57,012 nt of DNA, from NCBI GenBank assembly GCA_944393265.1, contig CALXZO010000010.1:1-57012 (forward strand), in the 5' to 3' direction. The position numbers were made by a program, and so were the translations under genes. This document shows positions 36,741 through 45,996 of the stretch, one piece after another; the first letter of the stretch is position 1; each line of letters opens with the position of its first letter. The notes under the pieces are model-generated. The model ran no database searches and was not told the DNA's origin. It worked only from the letters and a program-made list of their open reading frames with translations. Source of the DNA: an uncultured Clostridia bacterium. Lineage in GTDB: Bacteria > Bacillota > Clostridia > TANB77 > UBA1234.

Positions 36741-38598
36741 TTATTTCCAAAATAAAATCCACATAGAATTTATTACCACACATGCTAAGATTCCACAAAT
36801 TGTCGGCAAGGCTATGGCCACCGCTGTCCATTTCAAACTTTTAGTTTCTTTATATATAGTCAAGCACGTTGTTGAACACGGCCAATGCATAAGAGAAAAT
36901 ATTATTGTACATATTGCTGTTTTTATCGTCCACCCGTTTAATATCAGAATTTCGCGCATATTAATTAGTGAAGTAGTTTCTACCAGTTCTCCCGTCATCG
37001 TATATGCCATTAGTGCAATTGGAAGAACAATTTCATTCGCCGGGAAGCCTAATATGAACGCCATTAGTATAACACCATCTAGCCCCATAACTCTAGCAAG
37101 TGGTTCTAAAAAGTTAGTACAATATTCCATAATTGTGCTGTCACCAACACTTACATTTGCAAACAGCCATATTAGTAGCCCTGTCGGAAAAGCAACTATA
37201 ACTGCTCTTCCTAAAACAAATAGTGTTCTATCAAAGATTGATCTTACTATAATGCTTCCAATGCTAGGTGCTCTATATGGCGGTAACTCCAACGTAAATG
37301 ATGAGGCCTCGCCCTTTAAAATTGTTTTTGATAAGATTTTTGAAGAAATAAATGTCATCATAATTCCTATTAAAATAATTCCCATAAGTATTACAGTTCC
37401 TACTATTGATGAAATCATTCCCGAATTAATTCCTACAAAGAACATTGTTATTATTGATATTATCGTTGGAAATCTGCCATTGCACGGCACAAAATTATTA
37501 GTTAATATTGCTATTAATCTTTCTCTAGGTGAATCAATTATTCGTGCTCCCATTACCCCGCAAGCATTACATCCAAAACCCATACACATAGTTAACGCCT
37601 GCTTACCACACGCGTTACATTTTTTAAAAACGCTATCTAAGTTAAACGCAATTCTTGGTAGCACCCCTAAATCTTCTAATAGCGTAAACAGCGGGAAAAA
37701 TATTGCCATTGGTGGCAACATAACAGATATAACCCAAGTTAAAACCTTGTACCCTCCGCCGAAGGAGAAACCCGGTAATCCACTGATTTACTCCTCTCTT
37801 TTCAAATGCTATATATAATTTTTTACCAATATTTTCAAAGAAGCTAAATAGTACTTCTGAAGGATAGTTTGCAGCTTTTATCGTAATCCAAAAAATTATC
37901 CCTAGCATAAGTATCATTATTGGAATGCCGGTAATTTTATTTGTTAAAATTTTATCTATTTTTCTATCTTTTTTATTATAATCCCTTTCTCTAAAAATCA
38001 ATGATTTTTTACAGATATATTCCGCCCTTTTTATGTACGACGTTGCTATATTAGGAGAAATTAGCTTTTCTATTTCATCTTTACTTTTTGTCTCAGAAAC
38101 ATTTTCTATGCTAGAAAGCTTTTCTAGCAGCTCGTCTAAGCCTTCTTTTGTTTTCCCGCAAATTGGTATCACCGGTACATTTAATAATTCTGACAATTTG
38201 TCGAAATCAATCTCTATTTTTTTCTTTCTAGCCTCATCAATTAAATTCACACATAATATTACATTGCTAGTTACTCCTATAATTTGCAGGGCTAAATTAA
38301 GATTTCTTTCAAGGCACACAGCATCACATACAACAACAATTGCATCATATTTTTCATTGCAGATAAAATCTCTCGTCACTTCTTCTTCCTTTGAATGTGA
38401 TAATAATGAATATGTTCCTGGCAAATCATATAAGTTTATTATTATATTATTATGTACAACTTGCCCAACCGCACCTTCAACGGTTTTTCCCGGCCAGTTT
38501 CCCGTGTGCTGTTTCATCCCTGTTAACGCATTAAAGACTGTACTTTTTCCCACATTAGGATTACCCATTAGCCCGACTTTCATTTCTCTATCTATCAT
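36741..38598 (-). CDS. feoB: Ferrous iron transporter FeoB, read with a +1 frameshift at tandem CGG codons
   Basis: Joins into ~618 residues, normal for Clostridial FeoB. The N-part (38598 down) holds the G-protein domain: G1 'GNPNVGKSTVFNAL', G3 'DLPGTYSL', G4 'NLID'. The C-part is the membrane transporter with the two Gate motifs ('GCNACGVMGARIID' lies in one). The frames meet at CTC CTT CGG CGG AGG GTA (37761-37756): the zero frame runs on into 40 unrelated residues and a stop. Skipping a C at either CGG gives a Gly-Gly-Tyr-Lys-Val-Leu-Thr-Trp run and then 'VISVMLPPMAIFFPLF', the family sequence. Two adjacent in-frame CGGs is unique in the window. feoA overlaps its start. Confidence 0.87.
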
Positions 38599-38831
38599 AT
38601 ATTTTTAGCCTCCTCTATAATTTTAATTGCTCTTGCATCTTCGTTTCTTATAGCTATCACTGCTCCTCTTATTAAATATGCCTTAGGATTATTTGATGGA
38701 CTTTTTAAAACACATTCAATCATTGTATTTTCAATTATCCCTATATCTATAAATCTCTGATATAAATCGGAGTTTTTATCTATTGATAGAACAACTGCAC
38801 TTTTCCCCATTTTCAACTCATCTAGTGTCAT
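38595..38831 (-). CDS. feoA: FeoA, ferrous iron transport accessory protein
   Basis: A ~78-residue SH3-like protein ('TLDELKMGKSAVVLSIDKN', 'RFIDIGIIENTMIECVLKSP', 'AYLIRGAVIAIRNEDA'). It modulates FeoB. Its end overlaps the feoB start by four bases. The ATG at 38831 has GGGAAGTGGAAAG upstream; a TTG at 38849 is an alternative start. Upstream, 38883-38895 holds the palindrome AACCTAAAAGGTT, a candidate iron-regulator site. Confidence 0.85.
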   Translation of the reverse strand: MTLDELKMGKSAVVLSIDKNSDLYQRFIDIGIIENTMIECVLKSPSNNPKAYLIRGAVIAIRNEDARAIKIIEEAKNI

Positions 38832-38882
38832 CTTTCCACTTCCCAACAAACTAAATTTTCCATATTAAATTGTATGAGCTTA

Positions 38883-38895
38883 AAACCTAAAAGGT
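38883..38895. promoter_or_regulatory. Candidate operator palindrome upstream of feoA
   Basis: AACCTAAAAGGTT (5-bp arms, 3-bp centre) lies about 50 bases before feoA. DtxR/IdeR-type regulators bind AGGTT-like arms, and Fur sites differ. Assignment is a guess from position. Confidence 0.25.
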
Positions 38896-39014
38896 TCCTT
38901 ACCAAAAAGCCTAGACATTAGCCATATTTTGGTATAGAATAAGCTATATCCGTGTAGGGATAATGAAGTTATTTTATTTAATAGATTGGATGTTAAATAA
39001 GAAAGGATGTTACT

Positions 39015-39497
39015 ATGTTTTCTATTAATACGTCATCTCCTGATGAAACAATTAGACTTGCTACTTGTATTGCGCCATTTTTGCAAAAAGGTGATACTAT
39101 TCTACTCTCAGGTGAGCTTGGCGCTGGCAAAACTCTTTTTGTTTCAGGAATTCTAGCTTTTTATGATAAAGAAAAAGACGCTTCAAGCCCGACATTTACT
39201 ATAGTTAACCAGCATGATTTGACAGATGATCTTAATCTTTTTCATTTTGATGTATATAGGCTTGAGTCATCAGATGAATTCTTAGCAATAGGCGGTGACG
39301 AATTTTTTTCGAAAGGTATTTGTCTTATCGAATGGGGCGAAAAAATAAAAGATGTACTTCCTCAGAAATATCTAGAAATACGAATAGAAAAAGATGCGAC
39401 TGATGAAAATAAAAGAAACTTTAACTTCATTTCGAATGATGATAGACTAAATAATATAATAAATGAAATATTAATTAATTGGAGGAATAGTAAATGA
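39015..39497 (+). CDS. tsaE: tRNA t6A synthesis ATPase TsaE
   Basis: 160 residues. The P-loop 'LSGELGAGKTLFVSGIL' and 'SSPTFTIVNQH' are typical of TsaE, which drives the TsaBDE complex that makes N6-threonylcarbamoyl-adenosine at A37 of ANN-decoding tRNAs. AAAGGATG lies before the start. Its end overlaps tsaB by four bases (ATGA), forming tsaE-tsaB-rimI. Confidence 0.94.
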   Translation: MFSINTSSPDETIRLATCIAPFLQKGDTILLSGELGAGKTLFVSGILAFYDKEKDASSPTFTIVNQHDLTDDLNLFHFDVYRLESSDEFLAIGGDEFFSKGICLIEWGEKIKDVLPQKYLEIRIEKDATDENKRNFNFISNDDRLNNIINEILINWRNSK

Positions 39498-40207
39498 AAG
39501 TTTTAGCTTTAGACACTTCGGGCACTAACTGTAGCGTTTGTATATTAGATGAAAAAGAAATAATTTGTGATTTTAATTTAAACACCTCCATAACACATTC
39601 GCAGACATTGCTTCCTATAATTGATACGTTAAAAAAGTTTTCAAATACTAACCTAGAAGATGTTGATTTTTTTGCATGTAGCATTGGGCCGGGTTCTTTC
39701 ACTGGTCTTAGAATAGGGATTGCCACAATAAAAGGTTTTTCTTTGAGCTTAAACAAGCCTGTAGTTGGTGTTTCAACACTTCTTTCATTAGCATACAATG
39801 TTTCTTACTTTGATGGCATTATATGTAGCGTATTAGATGCTAAAAACAATAATGTATACGCGGGATTGTTTGAATATAAAGATAACAAGCCTACTTTAAT
39901 TGATGATTATATTACTGAATCTGTTGATTCCTTGATTGATATTTTAAAATCAAAGAGCTCTAAAATTATGTTTGTTGGTGACGGTGCTGTTTCTTTTAAG
40001 GATAAGTTTATGGAAAGCTTTGATGAGAGTGCATACTTTGCACCACTTCATTTAAATAATCAACTTGCATCATCAGTTGCTAAAGCTGCACTAGATAAGG
40101 CAATATTAAATGAATTTGAAACGTGTGACAGTTTAAACCCAACATATTTGAGAAAGTCTCAAGCAGAAAGGATGTTTGAAGCTAATGCAAACAATCAAAA
40201 TACGTAG
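39494..40207 (+). CDS. tsaB: tRNA t6A synthesis scaffold TsaB
   Basis: 237-residue ASKHA-fold partner of TsaD: 'VLALDTSGTNCSVCIL', 'SITHSQTLLPIIDTL', 'CSIGPGSFTGLRIGIATIKGFSL' and 'VGVSTLLSLAYN'. It is likely inactive itself and stabilises TsaD. Its end overlaps rimI. No in-frame CGG was seen. Confidence 0.94.
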   Translation: MKVLALDTSGTNCSVCILDEKEIICDFNLNTSITHSQTLLPIIDTLKKFSNTNLEDVDFFACSIGPGSFTGLRIGIATIKGFSLSLNKPVVGVSTLLSLAYNVSYFDGIICSVLDAKNNNVYAGLFEYKDNKPTLIDDYITESVDSLIDILKSKSSKIMFVGDGAVSFKDKFMESFDESAYFAPLHLNNQLASSVAKAALDKAILNEFETCDSLNPTYLRKSQAERMFEANANNQNT

Positions 40208-40638
40208 AGTTTGCAAAGAAGATTTGGAAAGGATATATGAAATAGAAAAATCCTCTTTTTCCATTCCTTGGTCTATAGAATCAATTGAGCAAGAACTAAA
40301 TAATATTCTTGCAGAATCGCTTGTTGCAGAAATTGATAATTTAGTCGTCCGGCTATATCGGTCTTTGGTTTATCATGGATGAATGTCATATTACTAATCT
40401 CGCTGTTCATCCTGATTATAGAAGACAAAAAGTTGCAACAGCCTTAATAAAAAAAATGTTTAAGCTTTGCAAAAAACATCAAACTGAATATATTGAATTG
40501 GAAGTACGTAAAACTAATATTATTGCTCAAAACTTCTATAAAAAGTTTGGTTTCCATGAAGAATTTATCAGAACTAATTATTACAAGAATCCCGATAATA
40601 CTAGAGAAGACGCTATTATAATGGTTCTTGAAGTATAA
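40185..40638 (+). CDS. rimI: Ribosomal protein acetyltransferase RimI, read with a +1 frameshift at CGG
   Basis: GNAT enzyme that acetylates the S18 N-terminus. The zero frame from ATG 40185 gives 55 residues ('IKIRRVCKEDLERIYEIEKSSF...AESLVAEIDNLVV') and then GTC GTC CGG CTA TAT CGG, running to a TGA. Skipping the C at 40350 gives Val-Val-Gly-Tyr-Ile-Gly-Leu-Trp-Phe. It then continues into 'CHITNLAVHPDYRRQKVATALI', the GNAT acetyl-CoA loop, for a total of ~150 residues (normal). The join falls at the conserved Gly-Tyr of the GNAT core. The second CGG (40359) is in the zero frame but out of the shifted one. The start could be the TTG at 40176. Confidence 0.85.
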
Positions 40639-40782
40639 TTTGACGATAATAAATGTTTATGAATTTTCAACTTTATGATTTCAATATAACTAAAAATATT
40701 TTTTATTATTTTGTTTTCAAAATAATAATTCTGATATAAAATATACTCGATAAATAAAATCTATATACAAAGGAGAAAGATA

Positions 40783-43173
40783 ATGGCTAGAGTCAAAGAA
40801 TTAAGTTATACCCAACTTAAAAAAGCTTGTGATCCATCTATTTTTAAATTTAAAACGACTAAAGAATTGGAGCCTTTTAATGGCGTAATTGGTCAGTCCC
40901 GTGGCATTAAGGCAATGGAGTTTGGTCTTAATATAGATGTTAAAGGTTATAACATTTATATCGAAGGTCCAACTGGAATTGGCAAAACAATTTATGCAAA
41001 AAATAAATTAGAATCAATTGCAAAAACGAAACCTATACCTAATGATTGGTGTTATGTTTATAATTTTGAAAATGCAAATGAGCCTATTGCGATTGATTTG
41101 CCTGCTGGCCTAGGTAAAGAATTTGCAAATGATATGTCTCAGTTTATTGAAAATATGCGAATTGAGATTAAGTCTGCATTTAACAATAAAGACTTTGCTA
41201 ATGAAAAAGCTAACATCGAAAAGAGTGTTGAAGAAAAGAAAATTAAACTTATTGAAAAATTAAACAAAGATGCTGCCGCTCAAAACTTTGAAATAAAAAA
41301 TACTTCATCTGGAATCTATTTTCTTCCAATGATAAATGGCAAAACATTGTCGGAAGAAGAATTTAATGCTTTAGATGAAGAAACAAGAGCTGAATTTGAA
41401 AGACGTTCTGTTGAGATTCAAAAACAAACTATTGAAACAATGGCAAAGATAAAAGAGCTAGAGCGAAAGGCTTCTGAAAAATTAAACTCATGGCAAAATA
41501 ATATAGCGCTTTTTGCTGTAAGTATTCAAATAAACGAGTTACGAAATAAATATAAAAAGTTTCAAAAGGTTCAGACTTTTTTAAAAAATGTTCAAAAAGA
41601 TATTCTTGCTAACTTAAATGATTTCATAATGGATGCACCTCAACCACAAGGTAATATGCCTAAACCAGATGCACATAAGCCTTGGCAGAAGTACCAAGTA
41701 AACTTATTCGTAGATAACTCAAACTTAGATGGAGCTCCTGTTGTAATAGATTCCAATACTTCTTTTTATAATTTGTTTGGAAAATTGGAATATGAAAATT
41801 CTTATGGAACTTTAAAAACAGATTTTACATTAATTAAACCTGGTCTTATACATCAAGCTAATGGCGGATACATTGTTTTGCAGGTTAGAGACCTTTTGAC
41901 AAACGGTGTTATTTGGGATTCTCTAAAAAGAATTTTACGAACAAGACTTATTTATGTTGACACTTTAAAAGATTACCAAATGAATACGGTTGCTATTGCA
42001 TCTTTAAAACCAGAACCTATTCCTGTAAATATAAAAGTTATTTTAGTTGGTCCATCAAATATATATCACCAGCTTTTAAATTATGATGAAGATTTTAAAA
42101 AGCTTTTCAAGGTAAAAGTAGAGTTTGATGAAGAAGCACCTCGAACAGAGGCTACAATGTTTAAGATTGCCCAGTTTATTCACAACTTTTGTGAAAAAGA
42201 AAAAGCTCCTCATTTTAATGCAAGTGCTGTGGCAGAAGTTATTGAATATTGTTCTCGCGCAGTTGAGAATCAGTCTAAGCTTTCAACGCAATTAAATGAC
42301 ATTACTGAATTGCTTGGAGAAGCGTGTACTTGGGCTAAGATGGATGGCGCTAAAGTTGTTACAAGCGCATACGTAAGAAAAGCAATTAACGAGCGAATTG
42401 AACGAATTAATAAATATGATCAAAGATTAACTGAGATGATACAAAATGGAACTATTATGATTGATACAGATGGTCAAAAAGTTGGTCAAATAAATGGCTT
42501 GTCGATTATGATGATTGGTGATTATTCATTTGGTAAGCCAGCTAAAATTACCGCTAACACATATGTTGGAAAATCTGGAATAGTAAATGTAGAACGCGAA
42601 GTAGAGCTAAGTGGAACTTCACATTCAAAAGGAGTCATGATTTTAGCAGCATATATTGGTGAAAAATTTGCACAAGAAAGACCGCTTTCGCTATCAGCTA
42701 GCATATGTTTCGAGCAAATGTACAATGGCGTTGATGGTGATAGTGCATCTAGCACTGAATTGTATGCAATTCTCTCTAGTTTATCGGATTTGCCAATAAA
42801 ACAAAGTATTGCTGTAACTGGCTCTGTGAATCAAAAAGGTGAGATTCAGCCAATAGGTGGAGTAACAGATAAGATTGAAGGTTTCTTTAATATATGTAGG
42901 TTGCGTGGCTTGACTGGCGAACAAGGTGTTATGATACCTTACCAAAATATAAAAAATTTAAATTTATGCAATGATGTAATAGATGCTGTAAAAGAAGGTA
43001 TGTTTCATATATATGCTATAAAAAATATTGATGAAGGAATTGAGTTATTAACTGGTGTACCAGCAGGAAAGAAAAACAAAAATGGTGAATACACTGTAGG
43101 AACCGTTAACTATTTAGTAGATGAAAAATTAAAAAAATATGCAAGTTACTCAACTGAAAACAATCAAAAATAA
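40783..43173 (+). CDS. Lon-like ATP-dependent protease (LonB/AAA_32 type)
   Basis: 796 residues. The AAA+ domain has Walker A 'GPTGIGKTIYAKNKL'; a long coiled-coil insertion (about 135-275) follows. The C-terminal Lon protease domain contains the Ser-Lys dyad, Ser654 in 'GVDGDSASSTELYAIL' and Lys697 in 'GGVTDKIEGFF'; the 43-residue spacing matches Lon. It lacks the N-terminal substrate domain of LonA and has no predicted membrane segment, unlike archaeal LonB. Close relatives in Clostridia are annotated as 'Lon protease family protein' and are often linked to sporulation; substrate unknown. GGAGAAAG precedes the ATG. Confidence 0.9.
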   Translation: MARVKELSYTQLKKACDPSIFKFKTTKELEPFNGVIGQSRGIKAMEFGLNIDVKGYNIYIEGPTGIGKTIYAKNKLESIAKTKPIPNDWCYVYNFENANEPIAIDLPAGLGKEFANDMSQFIENMRIEIKSAFNNKDFANEKANIEKSVEEKKIKLIEKLNKDAAAQNFEIKNTSSGIYFLPMINGKTLSEEEFNALDEETRAEFERRSVEIQKQTIETMAKIKELERKASEKLNSWQNNIALFAVSIQINELRNKYKKFQKVQTFLKNVQKDILANLNDFIMDAPQPQGNMPKPDAHKPWQKYQVNLFVDNSNLDGAPVVIDSNTSFYNLFGKLEYENSYGTLKTDFTLIKPGLIHQANGGYIVLQVRDLLTNGVIWDSLKRILRTRLIYVDTLKDYQMNTVAIASLKPEPIPVNIKVILVGPSNIYHQLLNYDEDFKKLFKVKVEFDEEAPRTEATMFKIAQFIHNFCEKEKAPHFNASAVAEVIEYCSRAVENQSKLSTQLNDITELLGEACTWAKMDGAKVVTSAYVRKAINERIERINKYDQRLTEMIQNGTIMIDTDGQKVGQINGLSIMMIGDYSFGKPAKITANTYVGKSGIVNVEREVELSGTSHSKGVMILAAYIGEKFAQERPLSLSASICFEQMYNGVDGDSASSTELYAILSSLSDLPIKQSIAVTGSVNQKGEIQPIGGVTDKIEGFFNICRLRGLTGEQGVMIPYQNIKNLNLCNDVIDAVKEGMFHIYAIKNIDEGIELLTGVPAGKKNKNGEYTVGTVNYLVDEKLKKYASYSTENNQK

Positions 43174-43203
43174 TATATGAAAGATAATGTTTAAAAACAA
43201 ATG

Positions 43204-43238
43204 CACCTCACTGTTATAAGATATTTAACAGTGAGGTG
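43204..43238 (+). terminator. Terminator after the Lon-like gene
   Basis: CACCTCACTGTTA/TAACAGTGAGGTG gives a 13-bp perfect stem with a 9-base loop, followed by a weak T-rich tail (TACTTATTTTATTTTTT). Confidence 0.85.
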
Positions 43239-43303
43239 TACTTATTTTATTTTTTATGATAAAACCGAACTTAAATATTCACAATGAAAATAATAACACC
43301 ACA

Positions 43304-44089
43304 TTATGAATTTTTTACTTCCTCTAATGACGTTCCACTCGGTGCAATATACATGTCTTTTAATGATGGCTCCCCAATTGTGTTTAGTTTTATTATAGTG
43401 TAATTTTCATATTCCCACAATGTACTTCCTCCATCATTTGCTTCACGCTTGTTACATACTCCTTCTCGAGCATCTTTATCGGCTTTCTTCCTCATTCCAA
43501 ATAAAGAAACCTTTCCTGACGTTAAGGCATCAATTAATGGCATCGTTTTTCCATCAACAGTACATTCTACATCTTCTATTCCATAATAATATAACTTGTA
43601 CTCAACTTCTGCCTTTACATCTGTCTGGCTATTGCTTATTATTTCTTTTTTTGATTTATTATCGCCAGAATTTTTTATAACTGATAATTCAAATTCATCG
43701 TACCCTGTATCGCTAATTGACTCTGCCATTACCTGCGCTGGATATGTTTCTCTAATATTACCATCATATTCTATTAACACTTTTTGTCCAATACCATAAT
43801 AAAATTCCTCATCTAGCCCTTCGTCATGCTGCACTTGTATTCTGTCTGCAGATTTTCTTTCTATTTCATCTTCATTTGGTTCAACAATTATATAATCTGG
43901 AGTTTCTTCTACTATTGTTCCAATAAAAAATTCTGTTTTTTCTCCAGGAGTTCCATCAAGTATATTGAATTCATCACCTGTTTTGTCTGTTCCATCTCCT
44001 GTGTTATCGCCAATAATCACAAAGCAAATAAGTACAACTAATAACACAACCCCAGTAATAGTTAATACTCTTCTCTTCTTATCACTCAT
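43304..44089 (-). CDS. Membrane-anchored extracytoplasmic protein, unknown
   Basis: 261 residues. One N-terminal membrane segment (about 9-27) is followed by an acidic linker, then a beta-rich region ('FFIGTIVEETPDYIIVEPNEDE', 'YGIGQKVLIEYDGNIRETYPAQV') that looks like the OB-type fold of exported DUF3221-like proteins. The C-terminal half includes 'YEVEYKLYYYGIEDVECTVDGK'-like strands with two cysteines. Not recognised further. The start at 44089 has GAGAGG nine bases upstream; the ATG three codons earlier overlaps it. Confidence 0.6.
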   Translation of the reverse strand: MSDKKRRVLTITGVVLLVVLICFVIIGDNTGDGTDKTGDEFNILDGTPGEKTEFFIGTIVEETPDYIIVEPNEDEIERKSADRIQVQHDEGLDEEFYYGIGQKVLIEYDGNIRETYPAQVMAESISDTGYDEFELSVIKNSGDNKSKKEIISNSQTDVKAEVEYKLYYYGIEDVECTVDGKTMPLIDALTSGKVSLFGMRKKADKDAREGVCNKREANDGGSTLWEYENYTIIKLNTIGEPSLKDMYIAPSGTSLEEVKNS

Positions 44090-44137
44090 TTCTTTCATCC
44101 TCTCTTTTTTATATTTAAAAATATTAAAAAACTTTAT

Positions 44138-44854
44138 CTAGTAGGTATACCCTACGTTTTGACTAAATATTTCTATAGCTTCATCATACGTTATCTCTCC
44201 TACCTCTACTAACTTATCTAGCACTTGTCTTTGTCTTTTTATTGCTAATTCTAAATTTTGCGTAGGGGCATAGACACTAGGAGCATTGGGAATTCCCGCC
44301 AACATTGTTGATTCATAATCATTCATCTCATACGGTTCTTTTTTAAAATATACTCTGCTCGCCTCCGAAACAGTTTGGCATCCCTCGCCAAAATATGCTG
44401 TATTTAAATATAGTTCTAAAATTTCATTCTTATCGCAGTGCTCTTCTATATCCAAAGCCATAAACACTTCTGCTATCTTTCGAGTAATTTTTTTCTCTTG
44501 AGTAAAATATGTATTTTTAGCTAGCTGCTGTGTTATTGTACTTCCTCCCTCAACAAACGCCATTGCCTTTATGTCGTTTATAAAAGCTCTTCCTATTGCT
44601 AAATAATCAATTCCTTTGTGTTTATAAAACCTGCGATCTTCAACTGCTATAACTGCTTTTTTATATAATGTTGGCATTTCATCAAGAGAAGTATAATTTT
44701 CCTTTTTCTTTACATTAGCTATCATATCCTCTATAGAAAGATTTTCCTTAGCATCGACATACATCTCATACCCATTATATGTCACATATCCCACAATCAC
44801 AATTGCAATAATAAAAAAAGCAAGCAATATCTTTTTAATTATCTTCCAGATCAT
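44138..44854 (-). CDS. mtgA: Monofunctional peptidoglycan transglycosylase (GT51)
   Basis: 238 residues: one N-terminal membrane anchor (about 7-25), then GT51 motifs 'AVIAVEDRRFYKHKGIDY' (catalytic Glu), 'EGGSTITQQLAKNTYF' and 'RKIAEVFMALDIEEHCDKNEILELYLNTAYFG'. It polymerises lipid II; the penicillin-binding transpeptidase domain of a class A PBP is absent and the ORF ends cleanly after GT51, so it is not a truncated PBP with visible remains. Confidence 0.92.
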   Translation of the reverse strand: MIWKIIKKILLAFFIIAIVIVGYVTYNGYEMYVDAKENLSIEDMIANVKKKENYTSLDEMPTLYKKAVIAVEDRRFYKHKGIDYLAIGRAFINDIKAMAFVEGGSTITQQLAKNTYFTQEKKITRKIAEVFMALDIEEHCDKNEILELYLNTAYFGEGCQTVSEASRVYFKKEPYEMNDYESTMLAGIPNAPSVYAPTQNLELAIKRQRQVLDKLVEVGEITYDEAIEIFSQNVGYTY

Positions 44855-44899
44855 TAATATTTCTTCCTCTCGTAATATTTCACAATACGTAATTATTTA

Positions 44900-45616
44900 T
44901 TAATATAACATAATAAGCGCATTTTCCTTATCTTCTGTTTTTATTGTCACAACATGTTGGTTATCTTTTTTATTATAATAGCACGTTGCTTCTTCTCCTT
45001 CTTTCATTTCTTTTCTATATTCAATAAGTACATTATCAAAATCATTTTCCAGCCTTACATTGCTTGGTAATGTATCATAAGCAAGGTCTAAATAATTTAA
45101 ATTGTGCATATGTTTATTAATGTCTATATCCGAATGTCTTACCGTATATTTCATTATGTTTGTATACTCTTTATCTTCTTTTATTTTCTTTATGTCTTCC
45201 TCAAAAACTTTTTTGCCACCTTCTGGTTCGTATACTTTAATATACTTATCCTCTATTTTTACTAGCCTCCTTGTTTCTAAGTTCATCATGCACCATCTAG
45301 ATGTCGCACAAGCAAGCACCTCTCCTTGGTTATTATAAATTTCAAAATCTCTATATGTTATTAATTTTTCAGTGTCATGTAGCCATGTTTTCACAATTAT
45401 ATCTTCCAAATATAAAGGTCTTTTCAACACTTTTAATTTCCAATTAAGAATAACCCAAACTAACCCATGCTCTCTCGCATGCGCTTCTCCCTTCTCCACC
45501 GCTGTAGCATGTGAACACGCCACATCTTCTAAAGCCGTAAGTAAAAATTTATTAGTAGCTTCATTTTTGCTATTTATATCACTTATCTTTACTTTATATC
45601 TCTCTTCATAAATCAT
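44900..45616 (-). CDS. Acyl-ACP thioesterase (FatA-type)
   Basis: 238 residues of the double hot-dog fold: 'NSKNEATNKFLLTALEDVACSHA', 'GLVWVILNWKLKVLKRPLYLEDIIVKTW', 'RDFEIYNNQGEVLACATSRWCMMN' and the second half 'VRHSDIDINKHMHNLNYLDLAYD'. It releases fatty acids from acyl carrier protein. The ATG at 45616 has AAGGAGATG about ten bases upstream and is preferred over an extension to 45649. Confidence 0.88.
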   Translation of the reverse strand: MIYEERYKVKISDINSKNEATNKFLLTALEDVACSHATAVEKGEAHAREHGLVWVILNWKLKVLKRPLYLEDIIVKTWLHDTEKLITYRDFEIYNNQGEVLACATSRWCMMNLETRRLVKIEDKYIKVYEPEGGKKVFEEDIKKIKEDKEYTNIMKYTVRHSDIDINKHMHNLNYLDLAYDTLPSNVRLENDFDNVLIEYRKEMKEGEEATCYYNKKDNQHVVTIKTEDKENALIMLY

Positions 45617-45773
45617 AATACTGCATCTCCTTACAAGTAAAATATACACACGAAGTATAAAACATGTTTTATTATATCATAAAAAAAATTACACTTAAAG
45701 TGAAATATTTGTGAATACGCTATTTTTTAAATTGCTACTTCACAAGTTTTTTTTTATATTATATAATTGTCCT

Positions 45774-45802
45774 ACAGACAAGGGGACGGAGTTTTTGTCT
45801 GT
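45774..45802 (+). repeat. REP-like 29-bp palindromic repeat, left copy
   Basis: ACAGACAAGGGGACGGAG plus TTTTTGTCTGT: short complementary ends (AGACAA/TTGTCT) around a GGGGACGG core. The inverted partner is at 45954-45982. The GACA..GGGACGG..TGTC form recurs widely in Firmicutes genomes and is associated with REP/RAYT transposase systems; no transposase is present here. Confidence 0.55.
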
Positions 45803-45953
45803 ACTGTTTGACGCGATTGCCTCAGTAGAATCACTTTTAAGAAATATATCAGAAATTTTAAACATAAACAAAGATAAGCTTAATAAAATAATTAATGATA
45901 GACTAACATAAATTTATATATATTTTTAACGCTATTATAGGTTTTATAACTAT

Positions 45954-45982
45954 ATAGACAAAAACTCCGTCACCTTGTCTAT
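45954..45982 (-). repeat. REP-like 29-bp palindromic repeat, right inverted copy
   Basis: Reverse complement of the left copy with 4 mismatches in 29 (ATAGACAAGGTGACGGAG...). The pair encloses ~150 bp, like a BIME. Between them is a weak reading frame (45792-45911, 'SVLFDAIASVESLLRNISEI') whose coding status is uncertain. The right copy abuts the hrb ribosome-binding site. Confidence 0.55.
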
Positions 45983-45996
45983 AGAAAGGAATTTTC

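Noticed and set aside
36679..37818. A 379-codon plus-strand frame
   Set aside because: It lies opposite feoB, whose family motifs fix the minus strand as coding; the antisense frame shows no domain.
45711..45911. A 66-residue plus-strand gene between the REP-like repeats
   Set aside because: It starts before the left repeat and translates through it, with no good ribosome-binding site and no recognisable family. A shorter frame from 45792 is possible but unsupported.
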